A stretch of DNA of 64,000 nucleotides. Origin: Erpobdella octoculata (Eukaryota; Annelida; Clitellata; Hirudinida; Erpobdellidae). The notes below the pieces were generated by a model, which saw only the letters and a program-made list of their open reading frames with translations, ran no database searches and was not told the DNA's origin. A program made the position numbers and the translations under genes. Shown here in pieces: positions 45,065 to 59,836 of this stretch; position 1 is the stretch's first letter, and every line of letters begins with the position of its first letter. The stretch lies in assembly GCA_963978895.1 (NCBI GenBank), contig OZ022238.1:8278938-8342937 (forward strand), written 5' to 3'.

Positions 45065-46311
45065 TTTATTTATTTGTTTATTGAGATGATGAACACAACA
45101 TACAAGAATTAAAAACAAAAATAAATAAATACATAAATGAACATGACCTAAAAAGAATCTTCCAAGTCTTCCCAAGTCAATTACAACAATAACAAATAGT
45201 TTTCTCCATTTTTCCTGTAAAAGGGGACAAACACAATTAAATAACATTAGTTTTAAAATGTATTTCTACACAGTGGCAACTGCTAGAGCTTTTTAAAAAA
45301 TTGGTTTTTGAACTAAATTAGATTATATGAACCATTAAAATGTACAGCAAGCTCAGATACAGAGAAATCATGAGAATAAGACCATACCCCTTTCGTTGTA
45401 AATAAAACCCAAGCATTTAATACTTTACAGGCAGTTACGTGGTTTGAATGTCTTTGCTGCTGCTGCAGAGTAGCTTGGGAGAAAACATTATACAAATTGA
45501 AGAACAACGAGAACGATTTGTTTCAATCATTGCAGTTAGCAATAAGTCCTTCCTTCCTCTTCCTTCTGGGAAATCTCAGACCCGTCGGAGCACATAGACT
45601 CTTGAAATTCTAATAGTTTTTTTAAGTTCTTTAGTTAGGCATATTTGTGCTAAATGTTTTTATTTATATTCTCTTTTTATATAAAAATTTTGACCAATTT
45701 TTGTATTTTACAACTTATTTACTTGATAGTACCAACATGGGCTGAAGATGTTTTGTTTTGAGTTTAGAATAATTTTTTTAGGACTTGCAAAAGACTTTTC
45801 ATAAATTGATTTGATTGATTGATTGATTGATTTGAAAATGTTTCTTTTTAATCTTACAGAAAACAGTGTTTCAGGTTTAAAAATAGTGCTATATAATTTT
45901 TAGTAAATGATCAAATTACGTTATCTGTAGGCCTGACATGGAATATGACGTCATGCAAAAACAAATCAAAACAACCTAAGACAACCTTAACTGAAGAGAA
46001 AAAAAAGTAAACAGGTTTGTTTCAGCTAGTTTATATATAAAACACAAATGCAAATTTTAATTCACATATCTGGCTTATGTGTTTTTAATTTTTTTCACTA
46101 AAAACTTTCTTCTTAATGTTTAATTTGTGGTCTAACAGCAGAAACGGTTTTTTATATTGTGATTAAACCAACAAATCAATGATGACGCTGATAATGCACA
46201 TGCAACTGATAAAATAATTGTTATAAGCATAATATATTTTGAAAAATATATATTATTCAAATGATTTTCAGTAAATTATAAAAAAAAGAAAAACACTCAA
46301 TAAGTAACATT
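45065..46311. other. No gene seen
   Basis: AT-rich region upstream of the RGS gene; a short (TTGA)n tract at 45810-45831. No promoter element could be assigned. Confidence 0.4.
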
Positions 46312-48881
<2,570 letters not shown>

Positions 48882-51420
48882 ATGCAGTATTGTAACAACT
48901 CATCACAAGATGTGCACTTAACACTCAACCTGTTGGTCTTTATTTGACAAAAATAACCATGCAAACTGTTTTTTTCTTGTAACCATTTGCAACCAAATTC
49001 TAAGATTGTCTTTTTGTTTAAATTTTCATATTTGCACTGTAGCACATAATGTTGTCTTTATTGATTTAAAAGTAGATAAAGTTTACCCCTGGTGAAATTC
49101 GGTATACTTCAACTGAAAAAACAAATTAAGTAATAAGTAGTTTTTGAGACTTCCTCATACATCTGGTCAATAGCGATTTAAGGATAGATGCCCTTGAAAT
49201 ACTAGCCTACGTTTGACGACTACTAGCGGTTAACCTTTGACACGATCGACCCTACTCTTCATATGTATTAACTTACAAATTATTTTCAGCGACTATACAA
49301 AATAATATTTTTATACACTTTTATTCAATTTTGTTTTGGAGTTTGCTACCAGTTAATCAAGTACTTGACTTTTTACTTAACTCGTTTTCTAATCGAACTG
49401 AAATTTAGCTGTCAAAATAACTAACAGGTAAATATCTTGACAAAATATAAAAGTCCGTGTCGTGCAATTTTAATAATCATGAAAATATATAAAAAACATC
49501 ATTTGTTAAGTGATATGATTTTAAACCAATCAATGACAGACACTACTAATTAACTGTATGCAAATTGTTTTAATGTCGGATGCATTGACTGGTTTCAAAA
49601 GAAAATCGAATGGAAAAGTCAATAACTATGCCAAATCCCATGAAGTTCATTCAAGTCTGGTGTAATCACTAGCTGAACGAGAGGTCAATACGCTGGCCCT
49701 GTTCAGCTTATTCACATCAATAGTTGGTAGGCTGATGTAAGTCGAGTCATCTGCCCACAAGAACCGTGTGCTTTCGACAGCCTCTCTGTCCCAAAGCTAA
49801 ATTTAATACACAGACACTCTTTCTGCGCTAAATAAATACATTAGAGAACACTCAAACATGCATACTGTTTAATTTTCATCCTACTGTGATATTGTTTAGG
49901 TTTCCAATTATTTTTTCTGTCTTAATCACTTATACATTGCTTCAAAGAGATTTATACGCATATTGTGCAGATTTCAACTTACGTCATGTCACCACCAAAG
50001 TCCTTATTCATAGATAACATTAGTCAACCAGGTTTTTGGTGTCTATAAATTTAACATTGTTCCTAATAGAAATCAGTTATTTAAATTTAAACAAAACCTT
50101 CATTATGACCTATCAGGTCAAGTTTTTATGTTATTCAACATATTTGGTATGCATCCAGGCCCATACTCATATAAGTCGGTGTGTAGGTCAATGTTCAAAA
50201 AATTCAAGTTTATATGTTAGTCGAAACCCATATTGTTATTATTTTTGTTTTTATACATCAACAACAGTTAGTTTGTTATTAAAAATAACAATAGGGATTT
50301 TCTTTAAAAAGCTAAGTTTGTCGCCTTCTGTTTTTAACAAATATTTCACGTGATCATCAGAAATTCACTCTCGTGAGCTGTGCGGCTTGAATTAACTTCA
50401 AGCTGAATTTGCAACTACTAAACTTAGGAAGTTTTCTGTTCAATGATTTGGTTCTCGTGTATATTAAAGCTTACCCCTTTGAGATAGCCACATCGAATTT
50501 ATTGTTTTCATTTAAATCTGTAAGCTAATAATTTTTGTTGAAAAACTGGAGTGTTCCTTTTAGCGGGATATAAATGAATCAAAAAAATCAAACCAACTGG
50601 TTTTGGAGTTGCGAAAAATTCAAAATTCTTTTAAACAGACATAGACGTTGATCAATCCAAGAAAAAAAACTAATCTCGGACAACAAAATGCACATTAATT
50701 AGATGTAAAACCCTTTAATTATAACAAAGCTGTCCAGTATTGACATGTTCAGTTATAATTGAAACGTTTTTGTAAGGCTAATGTAATTTAGCTACATGAT
50801 TATGATTATTGTATTATTTTACACAATTATTTCTAATTTTTTCGGAAAAAACTAGTTTGTTTACAAGACAAGTCAATTAAATTACGTTTTTAGACAAAAA
50901 ACTATCCAGTTGTTGATTTTTTCAAATCTATTGAAGTAAGTTAAAACAAATTCATTAAAGAATTCAACCGCATAGGTTGAAAAACCGTACAGGTCAGAAA
51001 TTTGATATTTTATAAAAAAAAAAGCTTTTCAAACTTGGAACTTATCTGCGTGGCTTAAATAGCTATGCACAATAGTACTAGTCTGTCTTTTCCCATAACT
51101 TACTTTTCTGAAACAGGTTATTTAAGTTTATTAGTTATCTAATTTTGATACAAAAGTAAACTTAGGTAATGTTGAAAGTAATTTGCGTTGTGTTCTTGCA
51201 AAGACTGTCCCCAGAATTTTTAATCTGGTGAGAATGAAGAAGTAAGTAAACTTGTTCACTGAAAATTTAGCAATTTTATTTCGGAACGGCAACATTCTAA
51301 TTTTAAATTAAAAATAAGCAATTTCTTTTGCTGGTATATTGTAAAAAAATATTGTTTAAAAAAAATCTTTATTTTTGTAATAATAAGTTGAATTATAGTT
51401 ATTATTAACAATTTATAATT
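48882..51420. other. No gene seen; one R1 repeat
   Basis: 3' flank of the RGS gene. 49030-49130 resembles 53490-53616 (shared GGTGAAATTCGGTATAC and AAAACAAATTAA). The rest is AT-rich without recognised genes. Confidence 0.45.
49625..49875. repeat. Dispersed repeat family R1 (copy 3)
   Basis: CCATGAAGTTCATTCAAGTC, TAGTTGGTAGGCTGATGTAA and CCGTGTGCTTTCGACAGCC. Confidence 0.6.
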
Positions 51421-51429
51421 AGGAATACA

Positions 51430-52377
51430 TGAAGCCCATCCGTCCATTGCTTCATCCGTTTGTTCTTCCCTCCATCCCTACTTCAGTACATCCGTCCGTT
51501 GATCCGTTCGTCAATTCATCTGTTGGTTGGCGCGTCTATTCGTTTGTCCCTCCGTCGTTGCTCTGTCCATCCATAAAACCATGTATCCTTCCATTTATCC
51601 ATCCGTTCATCCATTTATTCATTTATCCATCCATCCATCCATCCATCCATCCATCCATCCATCCATCCATCCATCCATCCATCCATCCATCCATCCATCC
51701 ATCCATCCATCCATCCATCCATCCATCCATCCATCCATCCATCCATCCATCCATCCATCCATCCATCCATCCATCCATCCATCCATCCATCCATCCATCC
51801 ATCCATCCATCCATCCATCCATCCATCCATCCATCCATCCATCCATCCATCCATCCATCCATCCATCCATCCATCCATCCATCCATCCATCCATCCATCC
51901 ATCCATCCATCCATCCATCCATCCATCCATCCATCCATCCATCCATCCATCCATCCATCCATCCATCCATCCATCCATCCATCCATCCATCCATCCATCC
52001 ATCCATCCATCCATCCATCCATCCATCCATCCATCCATCCATCCATCCATCCATCCATCCATCCATCCATCCATCCATCCATCCATCCATCCATCCATCC
52101 ATCCATCCATCCATCCATCCATCCATCCATCCATCCATCCATCCATCCATCCATCCATCCATCCATCCATCCATCCATCCATCCATCCATCCATCCATCC
52201 ATCCATCCATCCATCCATCCATCCATCCATCCATCCATCAATCCATCCATCCATCCATCCATCCATCAATCCATCCATCCATCCATCCATCCATCCATCC
52301 GTCCGTCCGTCCGTCCGTCCGTCCGTCCGTCCGTCTGTCCGTCCGTCCGTCCGTCCGTCCGTCCGTCCACCCACCCA
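51430..52377. repeat. Long (ATCC)n array with degenerate edges
   Basis: About 51617-52295 is almost pure ATCC (roughly 165-170 units), followed by (GTCC)n to 52366 and flanked by mixed YCCR tetramers from 51430. A 4-base unit without stop codons gives long spurious frames on both strands. Confidence 0.97.
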
Positions 52378-52493
52378 CCATACAAAAATCTAGCCATAAT
52401 TGGTATGGTAACCATATTTTATTATTGTGTTATTTGAAATAAAAATAATTTCATCATGTGATTAATTTGTGGTATTAGCGCTACAAATCGTCT

Positions 52494-53237
52494 TCAGTTG
52501 CAGAAATCGGAATTGCAATAGCAGATGAAATCACGTTCTTCTTGAGCACAGCCATAAGGACCACTGATAGGGAAGACACTGCAATACCTTTGCGTAACAA
52601 ATCCATCTGCAAAATTATCAAAACCTAAATGAACTTTCATTTTTGTCTTTTAATGTTCTAGTGTTGGTATGGTTATCAAATTTTAAGGTATCTAATGGAA
52701 ATTTTATTGTCTATACATAATCTGGATAGTGTTAAGAATTATAATCATTAGATTTTTTAATATGCAACTTATATCACTGAACAAATTTTATAAAAATTAA
52801 AAAAACTTGATACAAAATAATGCACTTCAAAAATATTTCTACTCTCAAACGCTTAAAAAAAACAAAATAAACATTTCATAGCAACTTAATTTTCACAATC
52901 AATTAAAATTTTATTATCATTAAAAAATACACATGCAACATTTCAGCCTAATACAAAAACGGAAAATAAGTAAAAGTTGTATTAAAAGATTGAAAATAAA
53001 TAAAAATGACTAACCGGCGTAATAAAATGTTTTATTACCACATTGAATGCCTTCGCAAATGGAGATTCCTGGTTTGTTAGGTGTGAAATCACGGTAACAA
53101 TTTAGGTTTTTATGAGTACACTCGTAACATTGAACAGCTAGTGTTAAATCTAGCAAGACAACGAATAAGGTAAGCAAAACTAAAACTAGCCCTCTAATAG
53201 CTTGCAGTTTTACTGACATTGCTGCTCTTCTAAACAC
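52494..53237 (-). CDS. Ly6/uPAR-domain (three-finger) protein, two exons
   Basis: Minus strand. Exon 1 is 53237-53015 and exon 2 is 52624-52494 with a GT-AG intron; the phase-1 Gly codon is completed across it. The 117-residue product begins with a signal peptide (hydrophobic GLVLVLLTLFVVLLDLTLA). A single Ly6 domain follows with ten cysteines: VQCYECTHKNLNC, SICEGIQC, then RYC, GC, FICYCNSDFCN. The C-terminal CN after a Cys pair is diagnostic. The protein ends at the domain, so it is probably secreted; a GPI signal is not visible. Relatives in other animals (for example the quiver/sleepless and Lynx groups) modulate channels or receptors. ATG at 53219 is an alternative start. A paralogous exon is at 21377-21507. 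Confidence 0.85.
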
Positions 53238-53615
53238 AAACTGTCATTTTTATATTTCCTAAAGTTTTAATTAGATCACAAATCGTTCTAATCAAATGAG
53301 AAAAAATAAGTGAAATGTATAACATATTCAAATGAAATGAATTAGACCGAAAAAATCAATGCAGCTTGAAAAAAACGGAAATAAATCTGCATTAAAACTA
53401 TTTTGCTTTTCATAAATGAAATCAATTTTACAAATTACCAAAGACATGGTAGTTATTAGAATAATAATTTATACAGTGCTCAATAGCGGCATGACATAAT
53501 GTTTTCTTTATCGGTTTACTAGTAGATAAATGATCTAGCGCATTTTTCGTCGTGATAAAGTTCACCGCTGGAGAATGTATCGTGAAATTTGGTATACCTT
53601 AATTAAGAAAACAAA

Positions 53616-54068
53616 TTAACCATCGGAAGCTCTTGCTAATGTGATCACATTAGGGATCTTTGGGGTCCATATAGACCCCATCATTTTTCTTGATATTCTT
53701 ACATTAAGAAATGTGTGTTGGGTGTATAAAGTATTATAGTTATACCTATAAGCAAAGCGTTGAAAGCGGGGGCCAATTGTCTCTCCATTTTTAGTTTTGA
53801 GCGCCCCCCTTAAATTTGGTTTTGTTTTATTGACATATAACCAGATAAAATAGTAGTTTCAAATGTATGTAAGCAACTCACAATTACAAGAAAAATAACA
53901 CATACAATTACTCATCACCATAAAGCTACAATAATTGTTTGTAAGTATCTTCCTACCATCTTCTTTGTGCCATAGTTTTTCTATGGCTTCAACCGACGAT
54001 CTAAAAACACCAGCTAGGTACAGTAGAACAAAGAAAGCTTCGAGTTTAATTATTGTTATTTGTCCCAT
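53616..54068 (-). pseudogene. piggyBac transposon remnant with transposase N-terminal fragment
   Basis: Minus strand 54068 to ~53940 encodes IIKLEAFFVLLYLAGVFRSS then VEAIEKLWHKEDGRKIL. This matches the start of the piggyBac DDE domain (AF-G-L-LAGV-RS ... LW-...GR-IF). The catalytic rest is gone. At 53616 a TTAA begins a terminus-like sequence with palindromes CTAATGTGATCACATTAG and GGGGTCCATATAGACCCC, typical of piggyBac ends. TTAA is the piggyBac target. The opposite end was not found. Confidence 0.6.
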
Positions 54069-54379
54069 GATCCTTCAAAATTCTCCATGCTTTCCTTGTT
54101 TGACATTTTAAAAATCACTTCAAAAATAGGTTTAGTCAAAAATGTTTATTTCAATAGTTCAAAAGTTCGTTTCTACTATTTGTTCTGCGAGTTGCATATG
54201 CCGAAAGACTCCTGGAGCTTGCTTCATAACGTTTTGACTTGCAAATCGACGAACTTGACTTGCTGGGGCTTTCAGCCGAACATCGGATCACTTTCTGGCC
54301 TGATAAAACAACATTCAAATCTTTATTGTCTGACACACAAGAAGTCTCTGTGGAAAACCATGATGTCGAGATAATCTCC

Positions 54380-54800
54380 TCATTGGCATTTACGGACCAA
54401 AAACCAGTACTACCGGTACTGTACCGATACCGGTACAATGTCGAAAGCCTGAAAATAGCTAGAAATAGTATTTGAAAGTGCGTTGCTATTACCGTCCGCG
54501 ATCGGTTGCCACTCGCCTCGCCAGTCGCCAGCTAGGACGATAAAACTTAAATAAACTAAACTAGTTAACAAGCGGAACAGTGATAGATCGTTAGTTCTAT
54601 GTTATTGCTAAGAACCGTTGTCAGTAATTGAAGTTTAGCAAACAATTAGCATACAGGTAAATTGCATTGCCTATCCTGTTGCTGTAGGTCTTTCACTCTT
54701 TTGTCTTTTATGCGCGATGTGCTGAATGCCGATTGCTCATTACCGGTTGCAGCACCTTTCATACCGGCGAAACCGGTATTTGCCAGCATTGCCAAAATGC
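54380..54800. other. CCGGTA-rich region
   Basis: Clusters of TACCGGTA and ATACCGG motifs (54405-54437, 54740-54780), common near some DNA-transposon ends. No gene; termini not found. Confidence 0.3.
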
Positions 54801-55078
54801 AGTCGGTATAGCGGCACAGCTCTCTGATCAACATTTACGGTCTGCGAAGAAGCGTGAATTTATTCCTCGTATTTTCCGGCAAATACTTCGGCTTAATTGC
54901 ATATCTAATTTTTTTCATTTGGACTGTGTTTGCTGGTTTGTGTTATGTTATTTGTATTGTTTTACATTAAGTGCCGTTTGAATCAATAAAATGCTTCGTT
55001 ACAAAAAAAGTCTGCTTTGATTCTCCATACGTCTACAGACAAAAACTAGTTTGCTTACAATACAAGTCAATTCCCTAC

Positions 55079-55238
55079 TATAAAAGCGCAATGATGTATG
55101 TCACCCGATTAGCATCTGCAGGTCTGAAAAAACTCACGTTGATAGATTATGAGACGCTGAACAAGGTTTGTTAGGGCATTTTTTTGTTAAAATGTTTAAA
55201 TAAAAAGTTATTAGCCGCGAAAGTTTAACGCTTTGCGG
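55079..55238 (+). other. Conserved TATA-to-hairpin module (unit 1), possible small-RNA gene
   Basis: TATAAAAG at 55079. A CAG-GT donor-like junction at 55120-55123. Hairpin CTCA...TGAG (55133-55153). Hairpin AACAA-GGT-TTGTT (55160-55172). U-tract ATTTTTTTG (55078+100, at 55178-55186). AATAAA (55199). Hairpin CCGCGAAAG...CTTTGCGG (55215-55238). The same order occurs in the next three units. No transcript is proven. Confidence 0.3.
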
Positions 55239-55329
55239 ATATATATAGCATCGTACGTCATCGCTAAATATAGACAAGTTGAAAATAAATAAATCACCGA
55301 AGTAGTAGTCGGCGGGGTTTTCCCAATTC

Positions 55330-55720
55330 TAAACAAATTGTAAATTATTATTAACGACAATTTACTATTTTGCAATTATTATTCCTCTTTTTTTAATTAT
55401 TATTATTAACGAAGATTAACTATTTTGCTATTATTATTCCGATTATTGGAAAGATCGACGCTTTGCGGATATATTTAGTGAAATTATTATTAACGAAGAT
55501 TAACTATTTTGCTAATATTATTCCTATTATTGGAAAGTTTGACGCTTTGCGGATATATTTAATAAAAATATTATTAACGACATTTTTTTATTTTTTAATT
55601 ATTATTCCTCTTATTTTAATTATTAATAATATTATTTTTTAGAATTATTAACTAATTTGCTAATAATATTCCTATTATTGGAAAGTTCGACGCTTTGCGA
55701 ATATATTTTGAGCATACCTC
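55330..55720 (+). repeat. Minisatellite inside unit 1 of the array
   Basis: About four ~95-bp units with ATTATTAACGAAGATTAACT, TTCCTATTATTGGAAAG and GACGCTTTGCGGATATAT. This insertion explains much of the longer first spacing. Confidence 0.75.
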
Positions 55721-56272
55721 ATAACTCAATATAAACAAGTTGAAAATAAATAAATCACCGAAGTAGTACATCGCGGGTTTTCCCAATATCAGCCATTGAA
55801 GGTTGGGGTTTTTTCCATTATCAGCCATTAAAGGTTGGGTTTTTTCTTAGGCTTTTCACCCTATCACCCAAATTACGTTGTTTTTTTCGTAGGCTGTTGT
55901 TTTCGATACTATCCATTTAATATTGTTTTTCGTAGGTGGTTTTTTCACTATTACACAATAAATGTGTTTTTTTTCGTATTCGGTTTTTTCCCTATCACAC
56001 AATAAATGTGTTTTTCTTCGTAGGCTATTTTTTCCAATATCGCCCATTTAAGGTTTTTTTCGTAGGCAGTTTTTCCAACATCATCCAATCAATTAGAAGA
56101 CCATTCCAAAACGTTTTAAAGTGAAAAATCATCTACTACTGGCTGAAATAGTCACATGCTGTGCTTGCGAAGCGTGTGTAAAGTTATTACTATATAAGCG
56201 CATTGGTGTTGTTTTTGAGCTTAGAGTGCTATTTGAGTGCGACTACCTTTACTATAAATATGTAAAAACTCA

Positions 56273-56294
56273 CACGCTTCGCGCGCGAAGCGTG
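56273..56294. promoter_or_regulatory. Perfect 22-bp CG-rich palindrome upstream of a TATA box
   Basis: CACGCTTCGCG then CGCGAAGCGTG, 21 bp before TATAAAAG at 56316. Function is inferred only from conserved spacing. Confidence 0.45.
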
Positions 56295-56854
56295 CGTCAA
56301 GTGCTGGTTCCCTACTATAAAAGCGCAATGATGTATTATGTATTATGTATTATGTATGTCACCCGATAACCATCTGCAGGTCTGAAAAAACTCACGTTGA
56401 TAGATTATGAGACGCTGAACACGGTTTGTTAGGGCACTTTTTTGTTAAAATGTTTAAATAAAATGTTATTAGCCGCGAAAGTTTAACGCTTTGCGGATAT
56501 ATATAATGCATCGTACGTCATTGCTGAATATAAACGAGTTGAAAAAAATCAAATCACCGAAGGCGGGTTTTCCCAAAAATTTTGAGATTACGTCATCAAA
56601 CAATATAAAGAAGTTGAAAATAAACAAATCACCGAAGGCGTGTTTTTCCTATAATTTTGAGATTACGTCATCACACATTATAAACAAGTTAAAAATAAAT
56701 AAAGGTGGTTTTATTCGTAGGCGGTTTTTCCAATATCAGCCAATAAAGGTTGTTTTTTTCGTAGGCGGTTTTTTCAAATTTAGCCATTCAAAGAGAAGAC
56801 CATTCCGCAACGTTTCCAAGTGAAAAAGCATCTGCGACTAGCTAGAAAAACTCA

Positions 56855-56876
56855 CACGCTTCGCACGCGAAGCGTG
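56855..56876. promoter_or_regulatory. CG-rich palindrome (one mismatch) upstream of a TATA box
   Basis: Same palindrome with CGCACGCG core, 20 bp before TATAAAAG at 56897. Confidence 0.45.
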
Positions 56877-57431
56877 CGTCAAGCGCTGGTCCCTACTATA
56901 AAAGCGCAATGATGTAATATGTATGTATGTCACCCGATTAGCAACTGCAGGTCTGAAAAAACTCAGGTTGATAGATTATGAGACGCTGAACACGGTGTGT
57001 TAGGGCACTTTTTTGTTAAAATGTTTAAATAAAAAGTTATTAGCCGCGAAAGTTTAACGCTTTGCGGATATATATAATGCATCGTACGTCATCTTTCATT
57101 ATAAACAAGTTGAAAATAAATCACCGTACTAGTAGGCCGGCGGGTTTTCCCAATTTTGAGATTACGTCATCAAACAATATAAACATTAAACAAGTTGAAA
57201 ATAAACAAATCATCGAAGGCGTGTTTTTTCAATAGTTTTTAAATTACGTCATCACACATTATAAACAAGTTGAAAATAAATAGAGATGGTTTTATTCGTA
57301 GGCGGTCTTCCCAATATCAGCCATTAAAGGTTGTTTTTTCGTAGGCGGTTTTTTCAAAATTAGCCTTTCAAAAAGACCATTTCAAAACGTTTTCAAGTGA
57401 AAAGTCATTTGCGATTAGCTGAAAAAACTCA

Positions 57432-57453
57432 CACGCTTCGCGCGCGAAGCGTG
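57432..57453. promoter_or_regulatory. Perfect 22-bp CG-rich palindrome upstream of a TATA box
   Basis: Identical to the one at 56273; TATAAAAG follows at 57475, 21 bp away. Confidence 0.45.
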
Positions 57454-57859
57454 CGTCATGTGCTCGTTCCCTACTATAAAAGCGCAATGATGTAATATGT
57501 ATGTCACCCGATTGGCATCTGCAGGTTTGTAAAAACTCACGTTGATAGATTATGAGAAGCTGAACACAATTAGTTAATCCACTTTATGTTAAAAATGTTT
57601 AAATAAAAAGTTATTAGCCGCGAAAATTTAACGCTTTGCGGATATATATAATGCATCGTACGTCATCACTAAATATAAATAAGTTGAAAATAAAGAAATC
57701 ACCGAAGTATACTACTTCGGTGGAGTTTTTCTAATTTTGGGATTACGTCATCACACCTTATAAACAAATTGAAAATAAACAAATCAGCGAAGTAGAATAT
57801 TTTTCAAAGCGGGTTTTCCCAAAAATGAGATTACGTCATCACTCATTATAAACAAGTTG

Positions 57860-58540
57860 AAAATAATTAAAGTAAACGGTTGGCGTTTTTCATTCTCCGC
57901 CATTGAAAGTTGGTTTTATCGGGGGGTTTTCCCATTATCAGCCATTGAATGTGGGTATTTTTCATAGACGGATTTTCAATATCAGCCATTAAATGTTTTT
58001 TTAAAGAGTGTTTATTATTAGGGGGTTTTTTTCATTAATTGCCAATATTACTTTTTTCTGCTTTTTTCGTTGGCGGTTTTTTCAATAACAGCGATTAAAA
58101 GTTGTTTTTTTGTAAGTCGTTTCTGTATAAGCCATTAAAGGTTGGTTTTTAAGAAGGCCGGTCCAAAACGTGCTCAATCATTAGCGCCTGGCTGAAAAAC
58201 TTCACACGCTTTTAAATTGGTTTTTCGTAGGTGGGTTTTTTTTATTATCAGCCATTAAATGTTGGGTTTTTTCGTTGGGGGTTTTTTCAATAACTGCTAT
58301 TGAAGGTTGTTTTTCATAGGCGGTTTTTTCATTATCAACCATTTACGGTTGTGTTTTTCGCAGGCGGTTATTTCCAAAACCATCCAATATAGTTTTTTTT
58401 TTGTTGGTGCTTTTTTCACTATCACCCAATAAATGTGTTTTTTTTCGTTGGCTGTTTTTCCCAATATAGCCCATTAAAGGTGTTTTTTTCGTAGGTAGTT
58501 TTTCCAAAATCTTCCAATCAAAGAGAAGACCATTCCAAAA
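57860..58540 (+). repeat. TTTTCGTAGGCGG minisatellite
   Basis: About a dozen ~45-50 bp units of GGTTGTTTTTTTCGTAGGCG then GTTTTTTCAATATCAGCCAT. Shorter stretches recur at 55770-56090, 56700-56800 and 57290-57390. Confidence 0.8.
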
Positions 58541-58682
58541 CGTTTTCCAGTAAAAAATCATTTGCTACTGGCTAAAATAGTCACACGCTTCGTTTGCAAA
58601 GCGTGCGTAAAGCAAAAATGTTGTTTTTGAGCGTATAGTGCGATTTGAATGCGACTACCTTTTATTAATATGTAAAATCTCA

Positions 58683-58704
58683 CACGCTTCGCGCGCGAAG
58701 CGTG
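58683..58704. repeat. Perfect 22-bp CG-rich palindrome at array end
   Basis: Same palindrome, but the array breaks off after GTCAAGTGCTG and no TATA box follows. A diverged version is at 58584-58605. Confidence 0.7.
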
Positions 58705-58720
58705 CGTCAAGTGCTGTTCT

Positions 58721-59830
58721 AAATAAAAATGTGAACAAAAAATGTCTAGCTGAAGTTAATTTCTTTAAATAAAAATATAAGGGAAGTGAAATAAATATTT
58801 TAGTTGAGTCAACCGTTTAAAACATAAATGAATCATCATTATTTCAAAAATACCAAGTGTTTAAGCAAATTTCAGATGCAATGTTGCATTGTGTTTTATT
58901 GATTTTTTCTACATGACACATCGAACTAATTTAATAAAATGAAAAACGCAAAAAATTATTTTGTTGAGAACTCATTTTTAATAAAATAAAATTATTCAAA
59001 CACGTGTTTAGCAAGATTAGATATTAAAATAGTCCACTGTTTTTATAACTATTTCTAGTCAGTTAAGTTTAATGAAAAATTCTTATTACACTTAAAACTT
59101 TATATTGCGTGAAATTGTGTAATTTCAGACAACTATTAAATGGAACAAATAAAAAATTTAAATAAAAAACTAACAAGTTGTAAAATTGTCAATAAAAAAA
59201 ATTAATAATAATTATCAATTTTTAACCAATGAGAAAATGACATTTCGGCACACTATTTTCCATATCCCAAATTTTTTTGTTCTTTATTAAAATTTTTCCA
59301 ATGAGCTGCAATTCAACATCAAAGAACAAACATTTACAATATAAAGGGCGAAACAATTTTAAATAAAAAAACCCAAAGAGTGTGAAGTGAAACACATTTA
59401 AAAAAACAAGATACATAACTAATTTAATTACAAAGCTTTCAAGCACGTGCAATTATAATTACCAACTTCAAATATTTCAATCGTGAAAAAACATCAATAA
59501 ATGTCCATCGTACTCAAAAGACTACAGCAATATAATTATCAAACAAAATATTGCAATGTTATTCCAGAATAATAGTTTATTGGTTTTAAGTTTAAAGCAC
59601 AATAAAAAAATTTACAAATAAAAAGTTGAAAATTGTTTAAAATAAAATAACACAAAAACGTTAATTACATAAAACAATTCAAATGTACGTTTAGTGGTTT
59701 GTAGAGCTCATAACAAATAATCGTAACGAAAGTTAAAACTGACAAACACATTTGAAACAAATATTAAATTAACACATTTAAAGTTGAAGTTAATTCTATT
59801 ATATTTTTCAGCTGAAACTTGCAGATTGTA
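58721..59830. other. No gene seen
   Basis: AT-rich 3' flank of the minus-strand channel gene. Confidence 0.45.
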
Positions 59831-59836
59831 TGCAGA

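Larger units (their letters stand above)
55070..58720 (+). repeat. Complex tandem array with ~578-bp units
   Basis: The anchor CCCTACTATAAAAGCGCAAT occurs at about 55073, 56310, 56891 and 57469, giving spacings of ~1237, 579 and 578. Each unit has the same order: TATA box, CACCCGATTAGCATCTGCAG-like block, GTTGATAGATTATGAG, TTAGGGCAYTTTTTTGTTAA, AATAAA, a CCGC/GCGG hairpin, GATTACGTCATCA blocks, TTTCGTAGGCGG blocks, then (before three of the anchors or at the end) a CG-rich palindrome. No protein frame is conserved between units. Confidence 0.85.

Noticed and set aside
50340..50375. CUGAUGA...GAAA-like order on the minus strand
   Set aside because: Stem II would lack a loop and no stem I partner was found; does not fit a hammerhead.
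51429..52442. Long 'SIHPSIHP' or 'MDGWMDGW' reading frames on both strands
   Set aside because: They follow from an ATCC tetramer that contains no stop in any phase; no coding evidence.
54151..54438. 95-codon minus-strand frame next to the piggyBac fragment
   Set aside because: Considered as the transposase N-terminus, but no motif supports it and its start lies in CCGGTA repeats.
54971..55174. Short frame ending in LIDYETLNKVC at the first TATA module
   Set aside because: The frame is not conserved in the other units (ATG followed directly by TAA or frameshifted), so protein coding is unlikely.
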